Source of the DNA: Casuarius casuarius
Lineage: Eukaryota; Chordata; Aves; Casuariiformes; Casuariidae
Length of the DNA: 64,000 nt
Reading direction: 5' to 3'
Assembly (NCBI GenBank): GCA_003342895.1
Contig: PTFA01000012.1
Coordinates: 9,232,920 to 9,296,919, forward strand
Below, piece by piece: positions 24,701 to 37,829 of the stretch; position 1 is the first letter of the stretch; each line of letters begins with the position of its first letter. Below the pieces are notes generated by a model. It did no database searches. It was not told the origin of the DNA and was given only the letters and a program-made list of their open reading frames with translations. Both the position numbers and the translations under genes were made by a program.

Positions 24701-27700
24701 ATTTCTAGTATCCCTTTTATAGATCATGCACATGTAAATCAACTTATAGAGATATATGAAACACTTTACAGGGCCTCATTAGCTTGTGCTGTGTAGAGGG
24801 TCATACACAATACATAATTGTTGTTACAAATGATTTCTTTCCAACATAAGGAAAAATAAGAGTAGTTGTGCACTTATTACTTTTACCTTTTAATCTCTGT
24901 TAAATATGACAGCAAAGAAAAAGGGTAAAAGAACAAAATGACATTAACCTTTTCTAGAAAGCAAGGATCAAGTCATGTTAATTCTGTTGTTACAATCCAT
25001 CAAAATTATATCAGATTATTGCCATATATATCTTTAGAAGTCTTTATATTAACAATCTGGCTGTATTACACAAACCTCAAGTGGAGTGTGTGTGTGTTTT
25101 TGTGTGCTTTTTAATAGTATTTTTTTTTAAGTTTTAAGAATGTTGTAATATTGATTTTAAAGTCCTAACCAGAATTTCAGAGTGAAGGAAAAGCCAAGTT
25201 TTAAGCATGTCAGCATAATACTGGTAAATAATAGAAGCAAAATTATTATTTAAAACAGTATCATATGACAGAAGTAAAGCGAAGAAAACAGGTAATGGAG
25301 CCCTGAAAAACTTGGGGATGAAACCCTACATGCCAGTGAGGTGAGGATCCTTGGCCAGGGCTGTGTGCCAGGGCCAAGAGAAGACCTTCTACAATCTCCT
25401 TACGCCAGGTGACTGAACAGTCTTTTGCCACCTCATCCCACTAAAGAAAGATGGGCAACATCTAGATGAAGTAGTGAAAGTTACAGGGACACAGATATTT
25501 GTCATTCATTTTTCCTCCAAATGTATTAAAAATGTACTCCTTCTTCCAGGAAAAAAGATAATTTTTATACTTAAAATAACTAAGTACCAAAAATGAGCGA
25601 AGGGCTAAAGAAATAAAACTAAAATTAGACTTTGGATAATAGTAAACAAGTCTGTATCAAAAGTGTCCTAAACTAAAATCACTTGACTTATAACTTTTTA
25701 AATGAGCATCATTTTAGACCCATGTAAGACATGAAAAGTACCAAAACAGAGAAAAATAAATATTTATTTTAGGAAGGAATTACTTATTCATTCAACCTGG
25801 AAATATTAACTAACAAATTCTTATGACATCTTGCCAAGTTTTCCCTAGATCCACCCAATATTTTATTAAGGCTGTTCTTTGATAGACTGATGTGCAATGC
25901 AGTTTTATTGCATGTGATTCTAAAAGTAAGGAATTAATATCACATACAAGCAAATTTACAGTGCAATCGGGAGCAAGAAAAAGCAAAAGAGCTTAACTTA
26001 CTTTCACAGAAACAAGCCAATCAGACACTATTTCAGAGAACAGGAATATAAATAAGAACATACCTACCTAATGTTAATATGAAATAGTTACAACAATACA
26101 GATGTTTGTAGAAAACTAGACCTTGCTCATCACTGTGATGTTACACACATCAACATCCCAACACCCCAAAGTTCAGTCATGTTCAGACACTAACAAACCC
26201 CAAATAATTTCCTAAAATATCTTCCCATTTGAAAAGTTAAAAATTTTCTCAAAGGAAAAAGTATAACCACAATGTTGCTAAAATTCCAGCAACTTGTATC
26301 AGGCAATGACTCTCAATCTATGTTGGAGGAACTATGGAAATTTGTCTACTACTGTGTATTTGCATGTAGTGCTCTGCCCCACTTGGTCTGTATAAAACAT
26401 CCAGACAGACTAAAGTGTACAAAAAATTACCAATATAAAGCTTTTCTGCAAAGAAGTCTTCAGAAGCAACATAACTGCATGATAGAAACATGTGATATAT
26501 GTCTACTGATATCTTCAAATTTAGGCCCATAATCTTGATGGTTCCCACATATAAATCTATGCGATGAATTCACAAAGTCAGGGTTTCTGACTTTCCATGT
26601 TTTAATGAAAACTAGAAGAGGTTAAAAATAATCAAAAAAAATCACTAATTAGAAAATGAATCATTCAACATGGCAACTGCTTTTTCCTTCTCCTAGTCAA
26701 CTGATCCCCAAATTCTTTGACTTATATGAAGGTTTAAGGTTAATGAATTAACGTGTGTAAGCTTCCAGCTATCAAAAAAGATTCAAAAGGACAATAAATT
26801 GTCTTTTCTATACACATACACCATTTTTATGTTTTTGGTCTAACTCTAAAAGCATTGGAAGATGGTATTAGTGACAACTGAAAGGAACTAATGAGAAAAT
26901 ATGACTCCGGTACTTGCAAGAAAAGTGGTCCTAGGAGACCTTGTTACTGTTTGAGATGCTCTTCAGCCCTGAGTGAAGCTAATTGGGGTTGCCATACACT
27001 GGTTAAGAGATCACATTTTAAAGGAATGAGTCTCAATCACCTTAGAGGTGTGAAAGGAAATGGTACCATTAGAGACACATTACCACACTCATTGGTAAGA
27101 TTCAAAGTGAACATCAGACTGTGTACAGCAAGGCTTTTTTGCATTTGGCTGTCATACATTTCTCTCTAAGCAGAAAAGTGAACACTTTACTATCCTTCAA
27201 AACATAACAAAGACCACCCCTGGGAACCAAAAGAAAATTAGGAAAGAGCAAAACTAAAATATAAAGTAGGAAAACAGAAGCCTTTCAGACAGAATATATG
27301 GAGATTTTCAAAAATTATTATTTTGCCGGTTCAATTCAGGTAGAGAGGAGTGGCTGCAGGTAAAATAACAAATATTCACAGTCATTGGTTTTGATGACTT
27401 AAACAGTTCCTACAGAAGACAATAATGCAATATAATAACCAAGTCTCCCACAACAAAACAAAACCTCTTACCACTGAAAGCCCATACAGAGTCTTAAGGA
27501 ATAGATGTAATCTTAGCCCTTTTGTACTCAGGATCATGGGAAAAATGGGAAGGTAAAAATAGTGAAAGAACTACCATATTATTGAGACATCTATAAAACC
27601 TTTAAAAACCTCATAAGAATAAATGATGAACGATGCTGATGGATACACACACTTTGTTCAGGATACTCTTTTACTGATCATTTGATTATAGAATGAATAA

Positions 27701-27949
27701 CAGGTCTCTTTCAGTATTTTTTTAAAAACTTTATACTAACAAGAGGTATGATTTTTACTCATCTTTCAAATATCCTAGCACACAATTATTACTGCCTTTT
27801 TAACATTCAAAATACGTACTTTTAAGTTATTTTTAATTTGAACATCTACAGCTGCATCTATAAGAAACAATATTAATGACGACGACAACAAAACAGGTTA
27901 AGACTTTCAATCAAAAGCACAAAGTGAATGTGAAAAGCACTTTTTGTCT
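21753..27949. other. AT-rich intronic stretch, nothing recognised
   Basis: AT-rich sequence with short GT repeats near 25086-25106. A modestly GC-richer patch around 25290-25450 and another near 24080-24300 show no repeat family or coding structure that I recognise. Confidence 0.5.
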
Positions 27950-28450
27950 GGAGCCGATATGCAAAGTGTCACTAGTCATACAAGTTAGCAGCAATTATCT
28001 TAGGGCAGCCATTAAGTTCTGATTAGCAGGGAGGTATTCTTTAGAAAATCAATGTAATTTAAAATTAGATTTACCAAGCAGTTTTGCTACTCACAGCAGA
28101 GGGAAATAGATAAGCTTTTTGTCACACTGGCACTCGCGAACTACAGGGGTAAGGGCAGACGAGTCCCACAGCGGCTGCCTGTGCTCTCAGCTAGCGAGAT
28201 GCAAGCACGCTCCGACCAGAAAGCTGCACAGAGAAATTAATCAGCACTGCGCTCAGCTATTATGCCCTGTCTTTCAGCAATAAATATCTATTTTCAAATA
28301 TTTATTAGCAGTCTTATCTAAAATTAAATGCCTTTATAATTCCTCTTACCCTGACTGCATGCAAATCCAGCAAGCAATTAAGCCAAGAGAGGAGAGATTT
28401 AGCAAACTGTCTAATTCTACTAGCTGACATTTATGTGTAGTGGTATTCCA
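27950..28450. promoter_or_regulatory. Candidate conserved non-coding / enhancer-like block
   Basis: This block has the texture typical of vertebrate conserved non-coding elements: unique sequence, no homopolymers, and many homeodomain-type cores (attaa, taatt, aattaag). An octamer motif ATGCAAAT lies near 28360, and there is a compact CpG-containing core (28133-28222, seven CpGs by eye). A 9-bp inverted repeat, AATAAATAT / ATATTTATT, lies at 28279-28306. None of this proves function; alignment to other birds and mammals would be needed. Confidence is low and rests on composition only. Confidence 0.3.
28279..28306. repeat. 9-bp inverted repeat with 10-base loop
   Basis: Arms AATAAATAT and ATATTTATT are exact reverse complements with a 10-base spacer, inside the enhancer-like block at 27950-28450. 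The arms are AT-only, so chance is quite possible. Confidence 0.75.
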
Positions 28451-31400
28451 GGTGGCCTTCAGTTCATTTGATTCCTTTCTGGCTTAGAGGAACTAGATAC
28501 CACAATGGGCTTTAAAAAAATAAACAACTACAGAAAATATATATTTTTTCCTTCATGACACTGATTTTGCACAGCTAATGATGCTAAAGACTGCCAGTCA
28601 ATTAAATGGTATCTCTTACTCTTGAAGGACTTTTATTTGAGATGAAAAGACCCCTTTGGTACAATACAAAAACAAGGAACTGTCAACTACAAGCAAGCCA
28701 ATGCACATTTTTTAGCAAGCATTATGGTTTGCATTATACAAAAAATGATGACTTCCCTTTTCAGCTGTTTCATTTTGTGCCTTTCTGCTGAGAAACTGGT
28801 AAACTACTTTTATTCCAGATACGATACACCTAGGTTACTCTGCTATATTTGGGGGGCTGGGGTAGTAAATTAATTGCTTACATACAAATTGCTTCTTTAA
28901 GCAGTTAATGTCACGATGGCTTTTCCTATGATAAGCACAAGGGTAACTGTCATCAGGTTATCTACTTGAAAATGCAAACATGTAAAGATTTGGATAATAA
29001 CCGCTGCACAGTGGTTACAGAGAGCACCAGGAGCTGGCAAAATGCACCTTCAATCCCTATGCATGTAAGCAAATCTGTGTGAATTCAAACAAGATACTTG
29101 ATCTTCCACTGTCTTGTTTTGATTTACATAAACTGTAGTGCAGTATAAAGAGAGGGTGTGGTGAGATTTAAATGTCGAATAAGTGCTCTGACTGAATCCT
29201 TAATTGAAAGTACTATTATTTGATGCTGCTTACAGAAAGAAGCTCAGAGACAGGCTGCCACACATGCTGCTGCTTCAGAGCAGTGCAAAGGAGAAGAGAC
29301 ACTCAAGAGCCAAAAAAACTGTAACACTCTCTGCTGGCAAAAATCATGCAAGGGAAAGGCGTCATTTCTCATGTGGAAGGGTTGGGCTTTTAGCAGGCAT
29401 AGCCTCACTTCTTCCTGACCTTCTTTAGATTATACTCGCTTACTTCAGGCCCAAGGATGGTCCTGGAGTTACGGTGGCCTCAGTATTGATGAACGACTTT
29501 TAAAGCAGTCTTGTGCTATCTCATTAAGGTAATAGCAAAAATATATTCATAATCCACTTGTTTTTATTGTATGTAAAACAGCCTTCTTGCCTCAATGAAA
29601 GCTTCCAAGTTTAATATTAAAAACAAGAAATAGGAATTAAACTGCTGTACTCGACCTTCCCCCCAAAGCCCTTTACACTGTCCTTTTACAAAGGTTACAT
29701 TTTAAAACACCTATATAAAAATGAAGAAAAACCATCACTTCATATTTTGAAAATTTTAAAAAAGCTAAAATATTCCATGTTCTGACAGCTTTGTACTTCT
29801 TGATCTCAACAAGGACTGCACTCCGAATATATCAAATGAAAAAAGATTTTACCATGTTCATTGCTTGATTTCCATACCACAGAGGTTGACATATACCTTA
29901 CTAAGCTTTGCAAATAGGCAGCTAAATCAATCTACTGAGATTTACCCCTTCAAACCCTTTTGCATCACTTATTTTTTCTGACCCAGATAGAACCCTAGCC
30001 TCTACCAGCTATTCGTTTATGCATATCTTCAAGGATTATCTTTTCTTGAGATGACAGTGCAGATCAAGGTCAATGGGTGACGTGGACTGAGAACAGACCT
30101 GAATCCAGGGTTTCCCTGATAATTAAGAACATAGTAAAACCTCTGCCTCAGTTTCTCCTTTTCCAAAATGGAAACACATAGATCTAAGTTATTACTGTGT
30201 TGTAAATATAGGTGATTCAATATTGGTAATAGCTCGGTACTGTGAAAGCATAAAATCCCTATAAAAGTTTGATAAATATTTTCAGTTCTGTTCCTGGGAG
30301 TAGTAGTGTTGTTAGAGTTATCACTTTATCTGAGATCAGCAAGGTTTACCGGGAGAGGTAATCTCTTCATTAGATAGTAATAAAAGTAAAATCTTTTACT
30401 GGACATAAGCAAGCCTCCTGGAAAACAGTCCCACCATCAGATCTCATTTTTCTCCTCTACTCCTGAAGGACATTAACGTTTGAACAGAATTTCTGCTTAC
30501 ATAAAATCATGATGGAGCAGAAGAAGAGTCAAGATAATCAAACAAGAAAAAAAATCCAGTACTCATCATAATCCACGTATCTTTAAAGCGATTTTGGGTC
30601 CAATTCTTTAAAAATTAGAGCAAGTTGGTAGAATTGTTACATTAATTTAATGCTGCTGATGTTAGTAAAACTGTTGAAAAAACTCAACCTCAATGCATTT
30701 TTCGACAAATGCTATAAAAAGAGAGATTCAAGAACCTGAATAATGACTGAATTCTAAAGTACTCAAGCAAAGTCAATACGCTGTCCCTAAGGTTTCACTC
30801 AATGGGCAGCATCACAGCAAAGTTTGTGTGTGAAATTTGGTATATTTCTTGTGCCATATACTACTGGAAATTTTTCAGAATACAGATCTTAGCTGAGACG
30901 CAAAACTCCATGCCCAAAATGGATCTTTTAAAATTAGTGTAAAATCTGAAAGTCTTGACTTGCCCTGAAGTATTAACTAAACCTTGATAAGAACGCCAAG
31001 CTGCGTAGAAGTTTCACTGCCACCTAGAAAGAATGCAGGCAGATTGCAATGACTTTTACAGAAAATGCTTAAAGGCAAATTTCAGAACTTCTTCATGAAA
31101 TGATTACGAATTCCTTTCCACAGGGCTGTCTGGCTAGCATTTCTATTACTGGCACATTGCTGGGAGACTGGGACACACACACACAAAAAAAGCTTCATGG
31201 CACTGTCTGTGCTTTGTAGGAAATAAAATCGCCTCCTTAACTCAGAGAAGATACCAGCAATAATATTTATTCAAAACTGAAACAGCAGTATTTCTTTCTA
31301 TGTGTCATAATTTCAGTAGATTGCTAATTATATTCTGCAGATACAGATTTTAAATACCACCTGATATTGTATGAACTCCACCTAATATCTACTCATTTCT

Positions 31401-31756
31401 TAAAATACTTAACTGAATAACTTTGTATTGAATCTTCCTGGAAAATAGTCTTACTAGAGAGAATTAGTATATTTTCCCTTTCTTTTTAAGCCATACTGAG
31501 AAAGCATGCCTATTTTCACTAGTTGGAAGCTTCATAACTGAGCAACTACAAATACAGTGAAATGAAGGACACAGTAGTTTGTATCCCTGAATTCAAATAT
31601 CACCTTTATACATATCTAAAAATCAATCAGAAAATTAGTCTATATTGTTGATGTAGATAAAAATAAAACAGTTTCAGTTGGTAGATGTAACTCATAGTTA
31701 AACTCTGTAAACCAAAACTAAACCTTTTAAATAAATTGTTTCTTAAGAAATAAAGA

Positions 31757-31794
31757 GATTATATCTAAATCAAAGCGATTATATCTAAATCAAG
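31757..31794 (+). repeat. Two-copy tandem repeat, 20-bp unit
   Basis: Two adjacent copies of gattatatctaaatcaa, followed by a 3-base spacer in the first copy (agc). The copies are identical over at least 17 bases, so this is probably a recent replication slippage event. Confidence 0.9.
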
Positions 31795-33224
31795 GATTTG
31801 CAATTCTTTCATGCCAGTATGTCATTTGTAAAAATTAGCTTTATTAATGGAGCCTGAGGGCTGATCCCTGTGACCAATTTTGAATCTCGCAGAAAGGGAC
31901 ACAATTTCCCAGGCAGCTATGCAGCAGCAGAAACAATTTTAGGCACCTTGAGGATCTTTGCACCCAACAGAATTCAGAAATCCAAAAGGACAAGAAGATT
32001 ATAAATTAGCTTTACATAATCTGATGACAGATGCTCTGCACAGCAAGAGATAAGCAAAGAAAATGTTTTCAGTCCTTCCTGTCCGAGGGTCACCTCAGTC
32101 TTTTGGAGATGGTTCTGATTTTGGCAGGGCACTGAGGATGCTGCTAACTGGTAGTTTGTTGTATCATGGCATTGTTTGTATTTGTTATAAAAGAAACATT
32201 CGTCCAGTGTTATCTGCCTGCTCTTGCATCTGCACATTGTGTTGTCTCATTGGCTACCTCAAAAGCTATCTAGGTGTTGAAATTTAACGAACTGGTACTC
32301 ACAACAAGTAAAAGTAACTTGAGAAGTAGAAGGATTTTGACAGAAATTCTAAGGAATTAGATAAAATTTTCTTCCTAATCTATCGGAATAATTTTAAGTA
32401 ACCATCATGCTCAACAGTTCATATCATCCAGCTGAGTTTTTCTGTTGGCTGATGTAAATAGTCTGAAATATTCTCAGTCTAAGTTTCAGTATGTTTCAGG
32501 CAAACCTCAGCTAACTTTGCACTGAAACAGAGCAGGAATAGTCATCTAACTCCTTATGCTGACAGTGATTATTACACTCTGCTGCAAGACAGCCAAAAAC
32601 CCCTTCAAATGATGATTTCTTAAATTGATCCTGCTGGATCCACAAGGGTGCAACTGTCTAAATCATTAGAAAGTATGTAGTCAATTAAAATCTATATACC
32701 AGAAAAAGCCAAGCAAATTTCTGTGTTGTATTTCTTGCTCTCTGCAGAATTCAGGCAAGAATTCCATGATGCATTCATATATTACTGTATATAAATATCA
32801 TCCCACAGAATTTTTAATAAATCATTATTAATAAAATATAGACAAAAATCTATGAAATCACTCAACTGCAAATCTATCTTCTCTTACTTTCCTGTAGTAC
32901 AATATTAAAATTAGGTTAGAGCAAGGCACACTTTACTTCATTAACAACTTTAAAGATCTACCTTTTCATCCTAAATATATTGCATTAAAGTAATGGATGT
33001 TGCAGCTGGCTGAAGCTTTTCCCAGGAAAGGACAGTATTACCATATATTAGTCTTAGCTCTAAAATTTGGCAGTCGCTTAAACCAGGTCAGCCTTAGTTG
33101 GAATTGCCAGTCTTTTTGTATAAGAAGTCTTTCTCTATATAAAAATAATGTGGGCACGTTTCTTCACTCACCAGAGAAGACGGAGGAAAACTAAAGTAGC
33201 TAGTGTGTACACTTGATACAAATG

Positions 33225-33237
33225 GTGTGTGTGTGTG
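33225..33237 (+). repeat. Short (GT)n microsatellite
   Basis: About six GT units followed by a G-rich stretch. Directly visible. Confidence 0.9.
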
Positions 33238-35489
33238 GGGAAGGGGAAATTACATATTTTCCGTATGCAAAACATTGAGAAATCACAGAAGAAATAGTTC
33301 TGAGGAAACATAATCTCACTTTTGACTTTTATTTCCAAACAGCTAAGCAACCCCCTGAGTAAAAGCATGCTGATGGTCAGCCGCAGCAAACATGTCCACC
33401 TCTCATCAGGGTATTAAGAAATTCATTCAAAGCAGATACTGTTTGCTAAAGTTGTTCTCTGACATATACTGTGTTCAGAATTTCTGTGGCTGCCGCCGCA
33501 ATTGCTTTACCTTATTATTAGAAAAACTGTAAGAAGAAATCTCTGAAATAATATAAGCAAATTCTGTACGTTAAGAATAAATGGTGTGTTAGAGGACATA
33601 CTGTTTTCAGTAGCATCCAATATGTGCTAAGATATTCATAGGATATTCTAACAAAGCTATTTGGAAAAGATTACATTCTCACTCTCTAACTTCTGATTAA
33701 ATTACTAGTTTATAAGGTTCACATGGAAGCCCCAAATAATTCACAGATTACTGGCAGAACACATAAAAGAACCTGTTACTCATAGCTACAGATAGTATAG
33801 TAACATATCATAGATTCAAATTATCATGTGGATAAAAGCCTCCTTTATATTCTGACTAACCTGCCTGTCCTATCCTATGATAGACACATGCAATCTTTTC
33901 TTCTTGAGTTTCTATTTGTCTCAAGATTCCAAAATTTACACGGGCCTGAAAGCTTGTTTTCTAAGTGCTGGACAGTATCATGATGAAGCCTAAGAAATTC
34001 GAAACAAATGATGCTTGTCTTTTCATTTCTTCTTGGTCATTAAAGGAAGGATTGGAGAATTGGGAATGGACAGCCAAGGTAATTCCCAGAGCACAGGTGA
34101 TGTTTACACTGTTCTGATATATGAGTTAATACATATTGCTCCAATTTCATTTTTCATCTGATACTTGTTACTTCCAGCATCAAGTGCATAGAATGAGTTT
34201 AGTTTAGAGAGAATGATTCTCTCCTGAAAACAAAAATGACATTTCTTGATAAATAATAAATGCAAAATTCTTTGCCATGGCAAATAGTTTTGAATCTGTA
34301 TCTCCAGGTATGGTGACGTGGTCAGCAAAAGCATTAGGCCTTGAAACTGCTTTGATGACCGTTTTCTTCAAATTTTTCAAACTCAATCTTTCAAAACTGC
34401 AAATAGTGCAAGGTGTGAATGTCTCCTAATGGAATTTTCCTAATGGGGGCCTTTTCATGATTCCTGTATACAGTTTGTATTTTTGCCTAAAAATTTATAA
34501 TAGGTGAGTCTTGGCTGATAGAGTCCCTCCCTTTGTATGATATAGTTGTAATCGTAGAATATGCTGAGGTTAAGAACACTCTGGCTCAGTAAGGTACCAG
34601 AAGGAAGAGACCTTTCAATCCGGTATTCATATTTCACTTTCAATGACCTCCAGATCAGGCTTAAGGTTAGTTTGTTTTGCTAAAGATTCAGATGCTTCTG
34701 ACAACATTAAATGGCAAGCTACTGTCACTGCAGCATCAAGACCTCTGAATTGTACACTTGTGTACACATATGTTTGAATAAGTAAATAACAAGCAGGCAT
34801 CAATTTAGATAGATGTACTTGTGATCTTCATCAATGTTAAGCTTTTCAGATTAAGGTTTTTTGTATGTATTATAAACATTTCATGGTAGAAATCTTAGGT
34901 CTTCAAAGATGTACTTTAAACTGTTTGTAATACATCAATATGTCTAATTAATAACATAGATAAAAGCATACCAGATATTATATATCTTCATATTTTTCTT
35001 AACGTAGGATTTTCTCGATTTTCTTAACATAAGAATATGAAAAGAATATTAATCATATTATAATAGCATATTGCATGCAGATACACTGGAGACACAAACA
35101 GGTTTCATGGGATTTAATTCCACTCCTTACTATTTCCCCCCAAACACAGCACTGCCACCTTGTGTATATGAGGTAGGCATATAAAATCGGATCCATAGAA
35201 CAATGCCAGTTTTCTTCTAAGGGGAAAATCCACTAGTGTGAATACAAACTTTTTCATGTCAGGGTGGATAAAGTTGTAGTCACATTCCTACTACTACATA
35301 AATTTTAAGAGCTGCAACTAATATACAACTTGACAAGAAATGCTTCTTGGAGCACTCCTCTTAGCATCCATCAGAAATAATTCATTTCAGAAGTGTACAG
35401 CTTCCAGACACGCGGACTCAGACATTCTAAAAGATGTTATAATTGTTAGAGATAGAGTGAATCTTCTGTCCACAGGTTTCCTTGATTTG

Positions 35490-35625
35490 AAATCCAGATA
35501 ATTAGCTAATATCAATTAATCAACAGTACATGCTTAAAAAAGATAGCCCCTCTTTTAAAATGAGTTCTAATTAATCTTATTTTGGCTATAAGCAACTGAT
35601 ATTAATGGATAATTTAGGAGAAGAG
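35490..35625. promoter_or_regulatory. Candidate homeodomain-site-rich block
   Basis: A short unique stretch with dense TAAT/ATTA cores (attagctaatatcaattaat, then ttctaattaatctt and gatattaatggataattt). Such clustering is common in developmental enhancers but also arises in any AT-rich DNA. Reported with low confidence. Confidence 0.18.
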
Positions 35626-37818
35626 TGTTCCTGTGAAAAGAATGCAACATCAAAGGGCATCTCAAAATAATCCATAAACCTTTCTTACTGTAATATGCTG
35701 TTAGAATATGAATCCACAATACTTTACATCCTGAGGTAAGAAATCTCTCTAAGCACGTGCAAGTGTGTGTGAGAGTTATCTAACTGAAATCTAGCTATCT
35801 CTTCAGTTGAATCTGGGCTTGAAGACTTGTCTGTTTTTAATAACTTCGTTAGTGGAGGAACAAAGGAACAGCCATAATTCCTGCCCATCAACTGGCATCA
35901 GCTATCATAACTGCCATCAACTACCAATTCATTATTCTGAATCATTTGCACTCTCCTTCAGTATGAGAAATTATTAAGCTATGGGCTGTCTTTGCACAAA
36001 ATATCACAGTAGTTACAATAATCCCAAATCTTGGTTTATCTGCCTCTCTCTTCTCGGTAGCTGGAAGTTACCTTTCAGCAGTGGTAACGCAGCGATTTTC
36101 AAAATCTCTCTTCTTGTCAGTACTTTAAATAATGGTGTTTGTGGCTAGTATTTGTGAAAAATGCTTGCACAAAACTGTATTACTTTGCCTTCACTGCCAC
36201 CCTCTGGGCACCCTACTTCAAATAAAGACTATTAGCTGTGGCATAGGCATTTCAGGATGCCTTGACATGTACCAGCCTTCACGTGCTGATTAGCAATACA
36301 AGTGCCTGTTCACATGGCACCTTTCTCCTCTGAAAATATCTTTTAAAACTGTTTTACAGATCTATTGGCTGGAATGCAGTACAAATTTAAAGGCAACAGC
36401 ACTTCGAAATATTTTAATCCCAAAAATAAAGACGAACCTACGCTCTCATACAAACTAGTTTTAAAGACTGATTTGTAAGTACAGACAGGTACTTTTGCTA
36501 AAAGGTTATCACACACATTCCAATTCCAGATTAAAGTATCAAGAATTCACTGATGAGTGAAAGAGTTTGGCATCCATTTTTATTTTATCTAGTTACCTAG
36601 TACTCCTACCAATGTAGGGTCCCATAGTAAATAAAATATCCCTTTGTACCTACAACACCGCTTGTCAAACATCCTAGAAACTTAATGGGACTGGTTTTTC
36701 ATGTAAAAACAAAAAAGCAATGGTAAAGGAGCTCACACACACTTTGGGCTGAAATAGAGAAACAGCCCTTGACAAGGAACTCCTTGTCCCTATCTGCTGT
36801 CAACACTGTCCTAGTTAATCACTGCATTTTGTAGGATACGCCTTGACAATGATGAAGACTATTAAATCATTATGCACAGAAGACTGAAGTAATGAAAGGG
36901 TTTGGATGGTTGGCAGCTACTCCGAGGAGTCAGGATATAAAACTCTTTTCACTCTCTTAATCATATAGTCTGCCTACAGCACCCACTTAAACATTTGCAG
37001 ACTTGCACTCAAAAATATTTACTTCTGTACTTGTCCAAACTAACTTTTCTTGAGGTAGGAGATGGCAGGTTAACAGCTCAAGGGTTACCTGGGGTGACAA
37101 CAGTGCTGACTGTCACATACAACGCAAGAGAATTTTCAGGCTACATCTGCACAGTGGCAGGATTTGACTTCCCATTCGGTTTGTAAAACTTTCTTAACCT
37201 GGTAGGTCTATTGGAAAAAGCGTGATCAAAGGGGAATTTATGCCTGCAATCACTTAAAGCAAACAGGTAAAGTTCACCCTGTTTGTTCTTACTGCAACAA
37301 ATTCAAAGAATTAAAGCTCCTTCTAAAGAATTCTCAAAGTACTGAAGTCAAAAAATAAAGAAGAAATGCTTTCTAAACATCCAAGAACTTTAAAATCTGT
37401 TTTTCCTCTTATCATAACTAAATACAGGACAAGAAGATCAAAGAAAAAGAATATACTCCCTAGATTAATATATAGCCCTGTTCTAAATTTTGTTTATGCC
37501 ACACACAAAATGATTCACCTGTGATCTCAATGATTTGTGTAAAACAGCAAAACCCCAGTCACTGAAATAATTCTTTGTAGGCCTCTATACCCAACGAGAT
37601 CAAGGAAGACAGAAGTAGCCACAAATCTTTTAAAGCACTCAACTGAGGGTCAAAGGCATGTAAAGGTTGTTGATAAGCTGTTTTAAGAACAGAACTTCTC
37701 AAATACTTCAGCAGTGTTCTTTGAAGACAGTCACAATGATGTAATTAACAACTTATCATCATGCTTTGTAATCCCCTATAAACTCACAGTCTAGTATCTA
37801 AAAGAAAAAAGAAAAAAA

Positions 37819-37829
37819 GGGGGGGGGGG
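37819..37829 (+). repeat. Poly-G homopolymer (11 bases) after an A-rich tract
   Basis: A run of G directly follows an AAAG-rich stretch (37800-37818). Simple sequence, directly visible. Confidence 0.92.

Larger units (their letters stand above)
28451..35489. other. AT-rich intronic stretch with small simple repeats
   Basis: AT-rich sequence. It includes a two-copy 20-bp tandem repeat (31757-31794) and a (GT)n repeat (33225-33237). No gene, known transposon or structured RNA was recognised. Confidence 0.5.
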
